This document shows, piece by piece, positions 53,096 through 63,200 of a stretch of 64,000 nucleotides of DNA. The notes beneath the pieces were generated by a model. That model worked only from the letters and a program-made list of their open reading frames with translations, did no database searches and was not told the DNA's origin. The number at the start of each line of letters is the position of its first letter. The stretch's first letter is position 1. The stretch is taken from assembly GCF_000422705.1 (NCBI RefSeq), contig NZ_AUGO01000009.1, positions 1 through 64,000 of the forward strand, written 5' to 3'. The stretch is from Flavobacterium soli DSM 19725 (GTDB taxonomy: Bacteria > Bacteroidota > Bacteroidia > Flavobacteriales > Flavobacteriaceae). The translations under genes and the position numbers were made by a program.

Positions 53096-55825
53096 ACACT
53101 TCAAAAATTGAGCCATATTTTTACAAAAATAGCATTTAAACCTTTGCGTACAAACTTATTTCATATCGTTTTATCAGCAATTTTTTTAACATTGGGAACC
53201 TCAAAAATTTATTCTCAAGAGTTACCTAAAAAGAATGTTGTTATTCCCGCTGAAAAACAACCAGATAGCACAGAAATTGTAGTTCCAAAACTTGAACTAG
53301 TTAATGAAGTTATTGGAGATTCATCAATTATTGATACGGTCAAGCCAAAAAAATCTACATTGGATGGAATCGTAAAACGGGTTGCCGTTGACTACGAAAA
53401 AGTAGATCAGAAAAACAAATTACTTACCTTATATAACGAAGCAGAACTCTATTATCTAGATGTTGAACTGAAAGCAGGAATAATCGTCATGGATTATGCC
53501 AAGAACGAAGTTTATGCAGGTAGAATCAAAGACAGTACAGGAGCTTATACCCAAAGACCTGTTTTTAAACAAGGTACAAATGTAGTAGAACCCGATTCTA
53601 TTCGCTTTAATTTTAAAACCAAGAAAGTCTTAATTTGGAATTCCAGAAGTCAACAAGGGGAATTGAATTTTATTGCCGAAATTGCAAAAAAAGAAAATGA
53701 TTCGGTTTACTTCATGAAAAATGTAAAATTCACTACAGCCGAAGATATTGACGATCCCGAATATTATTTTCTAGCCCGAAAAGCCAAATTTGTTCCTAAA
53801 AAGAAGGTTGTTGTAGGACCAACAAATATGTACATTGCAGATGTGCCAACACCAATAGGCTTGCCTTTTGCTTTTTTTCCAATGACTGAAACCAGTCAAT
53901 CAGGTGTTATCATGCCAACTTTTACCGACACTAGAAGACAAGGCTATTCACTACAAAATGGGGGTTATTATTTTGCCTTGAGCGATAATTATGATCTTAC
54001 TTTTCTCGGAGATTATTACACCAATGGTAGTTATGCCTTGCGATTTGAATCGAGTTATGCCAAAAGGTATCGTTTTAGAGGAAATGTAAACATTCGATTT
54101 GAAAACCAAATTACAAGCGAGAGAGGTTTTCCTGATTATGCCAAGACTAATATCTATAATATTCAATGGTCACATTCACAAGATGCAAAAGCAAATCCAA
54201 ATTCTAGATTTTCAGCTTCTGTGAATTTAGGAAGTAGCACGTATTTTCAAAACTCATTAAATACAGTAAATGTTGGTTCTCGATTAAACAACACGATGAA
54301 CTCCTCTATTTCCTATTCTAAAACATTTAATACGGTTCCATCTGTGAATATGTCGCTCACGGCAAATCATTCGCAAAACACCCAGACACAGCAAATTAAC
54401 ATGACCCTTCCTACTTTGCAAGTAAGTGTAGACAGGATTTTCCCTTTTGCTTCAGAAGATGCTCCAAAGAAAGGTTTCATCAAGAACATCAACTTTCAAT
54501 ATAACGTTCGAGGTGAAAATCGTTTTCAAACAACAGATTCCCTGTTTTTTAAACCCGAAATGTTTCGTGATGCCAGAACCGGTCTCCAACACTCTATTCC
54601 TTTGAGTACCAACTTCAAGATATTTAAGCACTTTAGTGTTTCAACTGGAGCTAATTATAACGAAGTTTGGTACCTAAAGACAATAAACAGAAGATTTGAT
54701 GTAGAGCAAGGTCAAGAAGTAAAAGAAGATGTGAATGGATTTGATGCCTTTAGAACCTACTCCTTTTCGAGCAGTATTGGAACAACGATTTATGGAACTT
54801 TTAATTTTGGTGAAGAAAAAAAGATTCAAGCAATTCGCCACGTGATGCGACCAAATGTATCATACAGTTATACTCCAAGTTTTGAAAAATATTGGGATAC
54901 CTATGATACCGATGGAACTGGAACGATCAGAAAAGATTATACACGATTTGAAGAAGGGATTTTTTCGGCACCGGGACGTACCAATTCAAACATTATTTCT
55001 TTTGGACTTAGCAATACTTTCGAAGCAAAAATGACCGACAAAGATTCTACCAAAACAGAACCAAAGAAAGTAATGCTTTTAAACAATTTGAATTTTTCTA
55101 CTAGCTATAACATTGCAGCCGATTCTTTGCCTTGGTCTCCCGTTCGTGTGAGTGGTGGAACGCTTTTATTCAAGGATAAAATGAATGTGAATTTTGGTGC
55201 AACCCTAGATCCTTATGCACTTAACAACGCTAATAGACGTATTAGAAAGTATAATATTGATAATGGCGGAAGTTTATTTCGAATGACCAGTGCCAATATC
55301 ACATTAAATTACTCTTTCTCAAGCGAAGGCAATGACCAAAACGAAAATAGAAACGAACAAGGTGCTAGAAACGGTGGTCGAGAAGACGATCTATTTGGTA
55401 CCAATAGGGATATTGGAGACAGAAGAGGAAGTCAATTTGGCGATGAAGAAGAGGAAGAAGAGGAAGAATTTGATGGATTTTTCAATACCAATCTACCTTG
55501 GGACATGACCCTAGCCTATTCTCTCACCTACGGAAATGCTGCTCGACAAAATGAAATTACGGGTAATTCTATCATGATTTCCGGAAATGTAGACATCAGT
55601 CCAAAATGGAAGCTGGGTGTTTCTACGGGATATGATTTTGTTCAAAATGGTGTTACTTTTACCCAATTGAGATTTGAACGCGATTTATTGAGTTGGCGAA
55701 TGGATTTCAACTGGTCACCTTTTGGTGAAAATGCCTATTGGGGATTTTTCATCGGAATTAAATCTGGAATGTTGAGTGATATCAAGTGGGAAAAACGAAC
55801 ACAGCCTGATCGAGTCATAAGGTAG
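53093..55825 (+). CDS. LptD-like outer-membrane LPS assembly protein
   Basis: A protein of about 910 residues: signal-type helix (about 22-42, ending IYSQ), an OstA/LptD N-terminal beta-jellyroll (LTLYNEAELYYLDVELKAG, about 113-230), then a large barrel with alternating aromatic strands (GLPFAFFPMTETSQSGVIMP, GYSLQNGGYYFALSDNYDL). LptD inserts lipopolysaccharide in the outer leaflet. Residues about 745-800 form a charged Asn/Arg/Asp-rich insert with a run of nine acidic residues. The start is uncertain: only TTG codons are available (53093 or 53108). RidA follows after 39 bases. Confidence 0.88.
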   Translation: MTLQKLSHIFTKIAFKPLRTNLFHIVLSAIFLTLGTSKIYSQELPKKNVVIPAEKQPDSTEIVVPKLELVNEVIGDSSIIDTVKPKKSTLDGIVKRVAVDYEKVDQKNKLLTLYNEAELYYLDVELKAGIIVMDYAKNEVYAGRIKDSTGAYTQRPVFKQGTNVVEPDSIRFNFKTKKVLIWNSRSQQGELNFIAEIAKKENDSVYFMKNVKFTTAEDIDDPEYYFLARKAKFVPKKKVVVGPTNMYIADVPTPIGLPFAFFPMTETSQSGVIMPTFTDTRRQGYSLQNGGYYFALSDNYDLTFLGDYYTNGSYALRFESSYAKRYRFRGNVNIRFENQITSERGFPDYAKTNIYNIQWSHSQDAKANPNSRFSASVNLGSSTYFQNSLNTVNVGSRLNNTMNSSISYSKTFNTVPSVNMSLTANHSQNTQTQQINMTLPTLQVSVDRIFPFASEDAPKKGFIKNINFQYNVRGENRFQTTDSLFFKPEMFRDARTGLQHSIPLSTNFKIFKHFSVSTGANYNEVWYLKTINRRFDVEQGQEVKEDVNGFDAFRTYSFSSSIGTTIYGTFNFGEEKKIQAIRHVMRPNVSYSYTPSFEKYWDTYDTDGTGTIRKDYTRFEEGIFSAPGRTNSNIISFGLSNTFEAKMTDKDSTKTEPKKVMLLNNLNFSTSYNIAADSLPWSPVRVSGGTLLFKDKMNVNFGATLDPYALNNANRRIRKYNIDNGGSLFRMTSANITLNYSFSSEGNDQNENRNEQGARNGGREDDLFGTNRDIGDRRGSQFGDEEEEEEEEFDGFFNTNLPWDMTLAYSLTYGNAARQNEITGNSIMISGNVDISPKWKLGVSTGYDFVQNGVTFTQLRFERDLLSWRMDFNWSPFGENAYWGFFIGIKSGMLSDIKWEKRTQPDRVIR

Positions 55826-55864
55826 AGTGATGAGTTGAGAGTTTTGAAATTAATTTAAAGCAAT

Positions 55865-56245
55865 ATGAAAAAAATAATTTATACTGATAAAGCTCCAGCT
55901 CCAATTGGACCTTACAATCAAGCCGTTTTAGTGGGCAACACACTTTATACTTCTGGGCAAATTGCTCTTGATCCAATCTCAATGGAACTAGTTTTAGATA
56001 ACATTGAAACCGAAACCAAGCAAGTAATGGAAAATATGAAAGCTGTTCTTGAAGCCGCCGGAATGACATTTGAGGACGTAATTAAAACTTCAATTTTTAT
56101 CATGGACATGAATGATTTTGCTAGAATAAATTCAGTTTATGGAAGTTATTTTGATGAAAAAACCGCTCCTGCAAGAGAAACAGTTCAAGTAGCATGCTTG
56201 CCAAAGAATGTAAATGTCGAAATTTCTATGATTGCTATTAAGTAG
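55865..56245 (+). CDS. ridA: RidA family reactive intermediate deaminase
   Basis: A 126-residue soluble enzyme that hydrolyses reactive imines such as 2-aminoacrylate, the by-product of serine and threonine dehydratases. It opens with the family text DKAPAPIGPYNQAVLVGN, then LYTSGQIALDP, and the catalytic Arg in ARETVQVACLPKNVNVEI (about 104). Length is normal. It lies after the LptD-like gene on the same strand. Its function would complement the serine dehydratase at 3183-4610. Confidence 0.95.
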   Translation: MKKIIYTDKAPAPIGPYNQAVLVGNTLYTSGQIALDPISMELVLDNIETETKQVMENMKAVLEAAGMTFEDVIKTSIFIMDMNDFARINSVYGSYFDEKTAPARETVQVACLPKNVNVEISMIAIK

Positions 56246-56306
56246 TAATTGGTTTTAAGTCGCAGTAAATAAATAGTGGGTGTTGTAAACACTAAAAAAA
56301 TCAATA

Positions 56307-56344
56307 AAAAAAGTCCAATTTCAAATTAGAAATTGGACTTTTTT
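56307..56344. terminator. Bidirectional terminator after ridA and mgsA
   Basis: A 16-bp perfect stem, 56307-56322 with 56329-56344 (core AAGTCCAATTTC / GAAATTGGACTT), loop AAATTA. A and T runs on each side let it work for both converging transcripts. Confidence 0.92.
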
Positions 56345-56384
56345 ATTTTACGCAATATGGTAAACTAAATACTGGGATTGAAAA

Positions 56385-56753
56385 CTACATACTAATTGCA
56401 TTCAACAACAATTGTGCTGTTGCTTCATTGGTTGCTAATGGAATATTATGTACATCACACACTCTAATTAGCATATTGATATCCACTTCATGGGCATGGC
56501 TGGAGTTTGGGTCTTTGAAAAACAAAACCATTTGGGTTTTTCCCTCTGCTACTCTTGCAGCAATTTGTGCATCTCCACCCAAAGGTCCTGAAAGCATTTT
56601 TTGAACCCTGAATCCCGCATTTTCAGCTTTGGAACCTGTTGTTCCGGTAGCAATCAGTGAGATTTTCTCTGCAATTAATAGTGCCTTGTTCTTGTTTAGA
56701 AACTGCACCATATCAGCTTTCATACGATCATGTGCTATTATAGCAATTTCCAT
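56385..56753 (-). CDS. mgsA: Methylglyoxal synthase
   Basis: MgsA (122 residues, cytoplasmic) converts dihydroxyacetone phosphate to methylglyoxal and phosphate (EC 4.2.3.3), bypassing lower glycolysis when phosphate is short. Motifs: IAIIAHDRMKADMVQFL (His 8 and Asp 9 region), ATGTTGSKA (phosphate loop), SGPLGGDAQIAARVAEG with catalytic Asp (about 60) and DPNSSHAHEVDINMLIRVCD. It lies four bases after the GlcNAc kinase gene in the same unit, near GAPDH and phosphofructokinase. Confidence 0.93.
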   Translation of the reverse strand: MEIAIIAHDRMKADMVQFLNKNKALLIAEKISLIATGTTGSKAENAGFRVQKMLSGPLGGDAQIAARVAEGKTQMVLFFKDPNSSHAHEVDINMLIRVCDVHNIPLATNEATAQLLLNAISM

Positions 56754-56756
56754 TTA

Positions 56757-57608
56757 TTATTTATTTAAAGAGTGATACTGAATCAATCCGTCAATTGGAC
56801 GGCGAAGTACATTTCCTAAATGCAGTCCGTTTTTATCCATCACTTCTTTTAATTCTTCTCTCAAATAAAAGGCGATTGAGCCAATAAAATGTACTGGAAC
56901 TTCCTTACAATTTTCATATTGTGTAATATAAAAATCTACAAAATCTTGCATGGATGAATAAATGATCTTTTTACAGAACTCATGTTCTTTATGCTGAATC
57001 AAAAATTTAGCAAAAGTGGCTAAATAAGCATTCGGATTAGCTTCTTTATATAAATGATGCTTGATCACATCGGCTTCGAGATTGTGTGCTTTTTCAAAAG
57101 CTTCAGCCAAATCTTTTGGCATCTTGTTGAAGTAGTAACCACGAATTAAATGACGTCCAAACTGATTTCCACTACAATCATCCATAGCAATATAGCCAAG
57201 CGATTGTACTTTTTGATGCAACACTTTTCCATCAAAATAGCTGCAATTAGAACCTGTTCCTAAAATACAAACAATTGCTTTTTCGTTTTTTGGTGTCGTA
57301 GCATAAACTGCTGCATAGGTATCTTCGTGGACAGAAATTATTGCATTTGTAAAATACTCCTGAAAAATATCAGCTAAGAAATTTTTCATCCTTTCGGTTC
57401 CGCAACCTGCTCCATAAAAATATAAATGGGAGACATTTTTCTTATTATGAGAAATATCAAACTTATCTTCAAGACGCGATATGACTTCCTCTTTTCCAAG
57501 AACTTCCGGATTTAATCCTAATGTTTGCGTGGTAAAAAGAACTTTTCCGGATTCATCGATAGAAATCCAGTCGGCTTTTGTGGAACCACTATCTACTAAT
57601 AGTTTCAT
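56757..57608 (-). CDS. N-acetylglucosamine kinase, BadF/BadG ATPase family
   Basis: A 283-residue ASKHA-fold kinase. Phosphate-1 motif LLVDSGSTKADWISID (about 3-18), phosphate-2 CILGTGSNCSYFDG (about 115) and an adenosine-type loop VHFIGSIAFYLREEL (about 239) are visible. This form is usually annotated N-acetylglucosamine kinase in Bacteroidota. It would phosphorylate amino sugars set free by enzymes like the GH3 fusion encoded 9 kb away. It is the first gene of a unit with mgsA. Confidence 0.88.
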   Translation of the reverse strand: MKLLVDSGSTKADWISIDESGKVLFTTQTLGLNPEVLGKEEVISRLEDKFDISHNKKNVSHLYFYGAGCGTERMKNFLADIFQEYFTNAIISVHEDTYAAVYATTPKNEKAIVCILGTGSNCSYFDGKVLHQKVQSLGYIAMDDCSGNQFGRHLIRGYYFNKMPKDLAEAFEKAHNLEADVIKHHLYKEANPNAYLATFAKFLIQHKEHEFCKKIIYSSMQDFVDFYITQYENCKEVPVHFIGSIAFYLREELKEVMDKNGLHLGNVLRRPIDGLIQYHSLNK

Positions 57609-57766
57609 TTAGATTGTTAGATTTAGGATTTTAGATTGAGGAAACGTCCTTAATGAAAAGCCCTGATTTATAATTTGGTTAGTTAGTTTCAATTAAAAAT
57701 TACGAATTATATTAAAACTTGTTAGTGGGAAGCTTTAATTTGTTTTGGTAACTTTAGTTTATTATT

Positions 57767-57925
57767 TAGCCCCGATTACCTCACATTACTCTTATTTACA
57801 TAAGAGTTCGGTGAACACTTTCGTGTTTGAAGAGGAAATCCTTTTCTTTTTTTTCTTTAAAAAAAGAAAAGATTGGAACGGAAAGCGGGAACATGGATTC
57901 CAAAAATGCCCAAGCGATTCGCTCC
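57767..57925 (+). repeat. Dispersed structured intergenic element, copy D
   Basis: The left end is TAGCCCCGATTA; the right end is GGAACGGAAAGCGGGAACAT then GGATT...GATTCGCTCC. Three hairpins lie between: ACTCTTA/TAAGAGT (57788-57794 and 57801-57807), AACAC/GTGTT and the A/T-rich 13-bp stem also found in copy B. The 42 bases at 57834-57875 are identical to 11279-11320. It fills much of the 372-base gap between the GlcNAc kinase start and the end of gapA; the rest holds only the gapA terminator and AT-rich DNA. Confidence 0.75.
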
Positions 57926-57930
57926 TAAAT

Positions 57931-57967
57931 AAAAAAAATCCCGTCAATATAGCACCAACGGGATTTT
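57931..57967 (-). terminator. Terminator after gapA
   Basis: AAAATCCCGT (57935-57944) pairs with ACGGGATTTT (57958-57967). On the minus strand the hairpin is followed by eight T residues. Confidence 0.9.
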
Positions 57968-57980
57968 GTAAATATATAAA

Positions 57981-58997
<1,017 letters not shown>

Positions 58998-59089
58998 TTA
59001 GGCTTAAAGCCAATTATTTAATTTGTTTGTTTATTGCTAAAGCTTCGTTGTTTAAATTTCCTCACTTTTAAACATTCAACCTTAAATAC

Positions 59090-60076
59090 TTATGTTGACA
59101 TTATGTCTGATACTCTCAATAATTCTCTATCAATTGGGTAGTGTCCTTTGATAGCTTGTTCCAAAGGTGTTAACGTCACGACATCTTGAAGAATTCCAAC
59201 CATAAAATTTGATTTTCCTTCCAATATTGATTCAACTGCTTTTACTCCTAACCTACTTGCTAAAACTCTATCGAAGCAAGATGGTGCTCCACCTCTTTGC
59301 ATGTGTCCCAAAACCGAAACACGGATGTCATATTCTGGCAAATGCTGTTCGATATAATCTTTTAATTCAAAAACGTTCTTGCCCATTTTATCACCTTCGG
59401 CAACCACAACTATACTGGAAGATTTTCCTGATGCCTTACTTTTTTGAAGTGATTCTAATAATCTGTCCAAACCTAAATCTTCTTCCGGAATCAAAATTTC
59501 TTCGGCTCCAGCCCCAATTCCTGCATTTAAAGCGATATGTCCAGCATCACGACCCATAACTTCCACGAAGAAAAGACGGTTGTGTGAACTTGCAGTATCA
59601 CGAATCTTATCGATACATTCTACAACCGTGTTCAAAGCGGTATCATATCCTAAAGTATGGCTTGTTCCGAAAATATCATTATCGATAGTTCCAGGAATTC
59701 CCATTACTGGGTAATTGTATTCGTTATTGAAAACTTCAGCACCAGTAAAACTACCATCACCACCTATAACAACCAAAGCATCAACACCAGCTTTTAAAAG
59801 GTTTTCATGTGCTTTTTTTCGTCCTTCGGCAGTCATGAATTCTTTTGAACGAGCTGATTTTAAAATAGTTCCTCCTTTGTTTACAATATTATTTACTGAA
59901 CGTGGTCCCATTTCTTTGAAGTCACCTTCAATCATTCCTTGATACCCTCTATAAATTCCGATACATTCAATCCCGTGAAATGCACAAGTTCTTACAACAG
60001 AACGTATTGCAGCATTCATTCCAGGAGAGTCACCACCAGAAGTTAGAACCCCGATTTTTTTTATTGTTTTCGACAT
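59090..60076 (-). CDS. pfkA: ATP-dependent 6-phosphofructokinase
   Basis: PfkA (328 residues) phosphorylates fructose 6-phosphate to the 1,6-bisphosphate (EC 2.7.1.11). Motifs: VLTSGGDSPGMNAAIR (about 10-25), VVIGGDGSFTGA (ATP site; Gly at the position after GGDG suggests ATP rather than pyrophosphate use), PGTIDNDIFGT with catalytic Asp (about 130), EVMGRDAGHIAL, and LGHMQRGGAPSCFDR. The length is typical of bacterial PFK. It is followed by gapA and preceded by a 205-base leader region with its own promoter. Confidence 0.97.
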   Translation of the reverse strand: MSKTIKKIGVLTSGGDSPGMNAAIRSVVRTCAFHGIECIGIYRGYQGMIEGDFKEMGPRSVNNIVNKGGTILKSARSKEFMTAEGRKKAHENLLKAGVDALVVIGGDGSFTGAEVFNNEYNYPVMGIPGTIDNDIFGTSHTLGYDTALNTVVECIDKIRDTASSHNRLFFVEVMGRDAGHIALNAGIGAGAEEILIPEEDLGLDRLLESLQKSKASGKSSSIVVVAEGDKMGKNVFELKDYIEQHLPEYDIRVSVLGHMQRGGAPSCFDRVLASRLGVKAVESILEGKSNFMVGILQDVVTLTPLEQAIKGHYPIDRELLRVSDIMST

Positions 60077-60163
60077 TTTTTTAATATTAAAATGCTAATT
60101 TAACAAACATCCGCAACTTAAGATGGTACGTTATTAATAATTTAATAAAGTACTAACATTTCA

Positions 60164-60175
60164 AACGTTTTCGTT
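60164..60175. promoter_or_regulatory. Palindrome in the pfkA leader, possible operator
   Basis: AACGTTTTCGTT is an inverted repeat (AACG with CGTT, four-base spacer) in the long leader of pfkA. Its form is similar to operators of LacI-family regulators, but no such regulator is present in the window. Confidence 0.3.
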
Positions 60176-60259
60176 AATAAGTTTTTGATTTCAGTAGGTT
60201 TATGCTGAAAAAATGTAGTAAAAATTACGATTAATTAGGATTCAGAATCAAAATTTCGT

Positions 60260-60267
60260 CAAATATA
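60260..60267 (-). promoter_or_regulatory. -7 box upstream of pfkA
   Basis: Minus-strand TATATTTG is a perfect TAnnTTTG box just after the tamB stop codon. It implies a leader of about 180 bases before pfkA. Confidence 0.5.
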
Positions 60268-60281
60268 GAATTATGGAATTA

Positions 60282-63200
60282 TCAGTCTTCTTTTGAAGGA
60301 ATCGCTTCAGCGTTATTTTTTGGTTCCGTTTTCTTTTTCTTTTCTGGAAAATTCATATACTCTGGAGCAATCTCAGAATCGGGCGGAAGATCTTCTTCAA
60401 TTTTCACTTTATCTAATTGATGGTTCTTGAAAATTTTATTGACTAATTCTTTAAAGGTGTCAAAATCGACTTCATAAGTAATACCGACTCCTTGAGTATA
60501 GCCAATTCCTTCTCCTATATAATTGATGTCATTTTCACGATTAAAAACGCGAAGGTTCAAACTTCCATCTTCATTCACCCTGTACTGCACTTCTACATTA
60601 CCAACAATTGCAGATTCGTTGATTCCTCCAACTGGAACACCCACTTTTCCGTTTACAGTGATACGTTCATTTACTTGAGTTGAAACCGTCAAACCTACGG
60701 ATCCATCGGCTTCATTTCCTGGAGTTCTATCAGCCGAAACAATATCAAGACCTACCTTTACTTTATCATCTGGATTTTGGAAAATATCATCAAATATACC
60801 GCCGGCCGTTTCAAAAAGATTTGTTGCAATTGCACTTTGATTTACACCATCCTGACTTAAAAATCCACCCGTACTCAACAATGTCAAGGCTTGCGTTTGA
60901 CGAATGTCTTTATCATTCAGCTTGGTTTGAATTTCTGATTTCAATACTGAACTTATCGTGGGAAAATTTATACTGAAATCCGGCTCTGGACTGCTCAAAC
61001 TTCCAGTAATTCCGATTCCAACTTCAACAGGAACTTTTCGATTAACGGATGGATTGTCCAACAAAACTGAAGGATTTGCAGTAGTTTTATAAACCGCTTC
61101 GAGATTCAATCGAGCTCTCATAGGGTCACCTTCCCAAACAATGGTACTGAATTTTTTCACATCCAAACGCTTGTCAATCAATCCTCTATAGCGGAAATTA
61201 TACGACCCTTCATATACTTGATAATCTCCAATCATATTGAATTTTCCGAGTGTATTGATCTCTAACAAAAGTGTCCCGTTTCCTCTGGCTTTCATACCGT
61301 GTCCAGTTTCTCGATCTAAAATCACTTCGATTTCAGCTTCTGGAGTAACATCCAATTCAAATTTTAATTCCAATCCTTTATAATCCCTAACCTGACCGAT
61401 AATTCCCTTTTGAAGATTATATTTTTCTTCGGGCGTCAAAAAGTGCATGAAACTTTTATTCCCAACAGATTCGGCATTATTAATTGGGATTTTAATTTCA
61501 GTTCCACTTTTAGATTCTGCAATAACTTCAATAAAAAGAGCATCGGTTGGCCCTGAAAGTTTTGCTGTTCCGTCAATAAAAGCTGTTCCATAATAGGCCG
61601 CATCTTCGGAATCTTTGGTATCTAATGCCAACAATCGATCACTGTCGATCGTTAGATCTAAATTCCATTTCGAAAAATTCTTATGCTTGATGACTCCATT
61701 TATTCTCCCGTGAGTATTATGTTTGGTATCCTCCAAGGTGGCATTTTGAAAGATAAATTGATTTTCAGCCAAATCGATTATGGAACTTTCCTTGAAACCA
61801 TAATCAACATTAAGATACGGAATTCTTAAACCTGCCTTATCGAGAAATAATCGTCCGTTGACTTCAGGATTTTTTACACTTCCAGAAATATTAGAAGTTC
61901 CTGAAACAAATCCCCGAATATTCGAAATTACAGTTCCTCCCAGCGGACTCAATGCCGCCAAATTAAACTGATCAAAACGCAAATCTAAATCCATAACCGT
62001 TTGCTTGTTTTCGATTACAAAACTGCCTTCGGCTAAAAATGATTCGACATTTTTATTTTCCAGACTCGAATCAATTGTAAACTTGCTGAAAGAATCGTTT
62101 CCTGCAATATCAACATATAAATTTCCTAATTCGATATCATTTACATGCAAACTATCAACTTGAACAGAAGCAGTTGGTTTATAAACGTTGTTGTTTTGTT
62201 TAAAATCAATTTTTCCATTCAAATTTCCTGCTACATCTAGACTGTCAATATCGGGAATAATTTTTCCAAGATTTACATTTTCAAAGTTCAGTTGCAAATC
62301 TTTAAAAGTCGAATCTCGAAGTTTCCCCATCAATTCAATCTTTTGATTCTCATGGGTCATAACAAAATTCTCAATCGCAAAATTTTTGAACTTCTTATCA
62401 AAGACAACCTTGTTATCATCCGTTTCATCTTCATTCAAAAACCATAAATAATCTTTAAACTGCATTTCAGATTTTTTTAGACCGACAACGCTATTGTTTT
62501 CCTTATCTATAGTGTGATAAAAATTCAGGTTATAGAAATCTTCAGCTTTTTTTCCTCCTTTAAATTCAGTTCTGGCAAACAATGTATCTCTAGAAGTCAC
62601 ATTTATAAAACTAAATTCAGAAAATTTATAGTATTTCGTTCGGATTGTATCCATCTCAATATAAGCATTGTAGAGTGGATTTTTATTATCGATGTCAATT
62701 TTAATTTTATCAAAATAATTATCAAAAGCAATTATTCCCGGAGAATTAAAAACAAGTTTAAATTCATCCTTGTCCGAATTGATACTTCCTCTAACAAATG
62801 TATTTTTACCAACTTCAATTCCTGGAAAAAAGATTTCTATAATCTTATTATAGATACTAAAATTGAATTTTAGATACTGACCTTTCGTAACTTTATTAGG
62901 CTCGTAATTTGCATATAAACTTCCGGCGGCATTTTCAATCATTTTTTGTAATTGATCGAATTTGAATTTTCCAACTAGTCTTCCTTCAATAATATCAGGC
63001 GAGTTGATGGTTATAGTTCGCTCACGATTTGCATCAAAAGTCGATCCTAAAGTAAAATCATCAAAAATATAATTGTCTTTCTCATTTTGATAAGCCGTTT
63101 GAGAAATTTTCACAGTCCCGGCTAGATTATCAATATTGTTACCCGAAATATTCATCTCGATATCACCTTTGAAAACAGAAATCGAATCTTTCATGAAATT

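Noticed and set aside
53951..54166. Minus-strand frame inside the LptD-like gene
   Set aside because: Shadow frame of a clear coding sequence with no promoter and no domain.
59001..59011. GGCTTAAAGCC palindrome in the gap between pfkA and gapA
   Set aside because: Short, AT-cored, no second copy seen; likely chance in an AT-rich leader.
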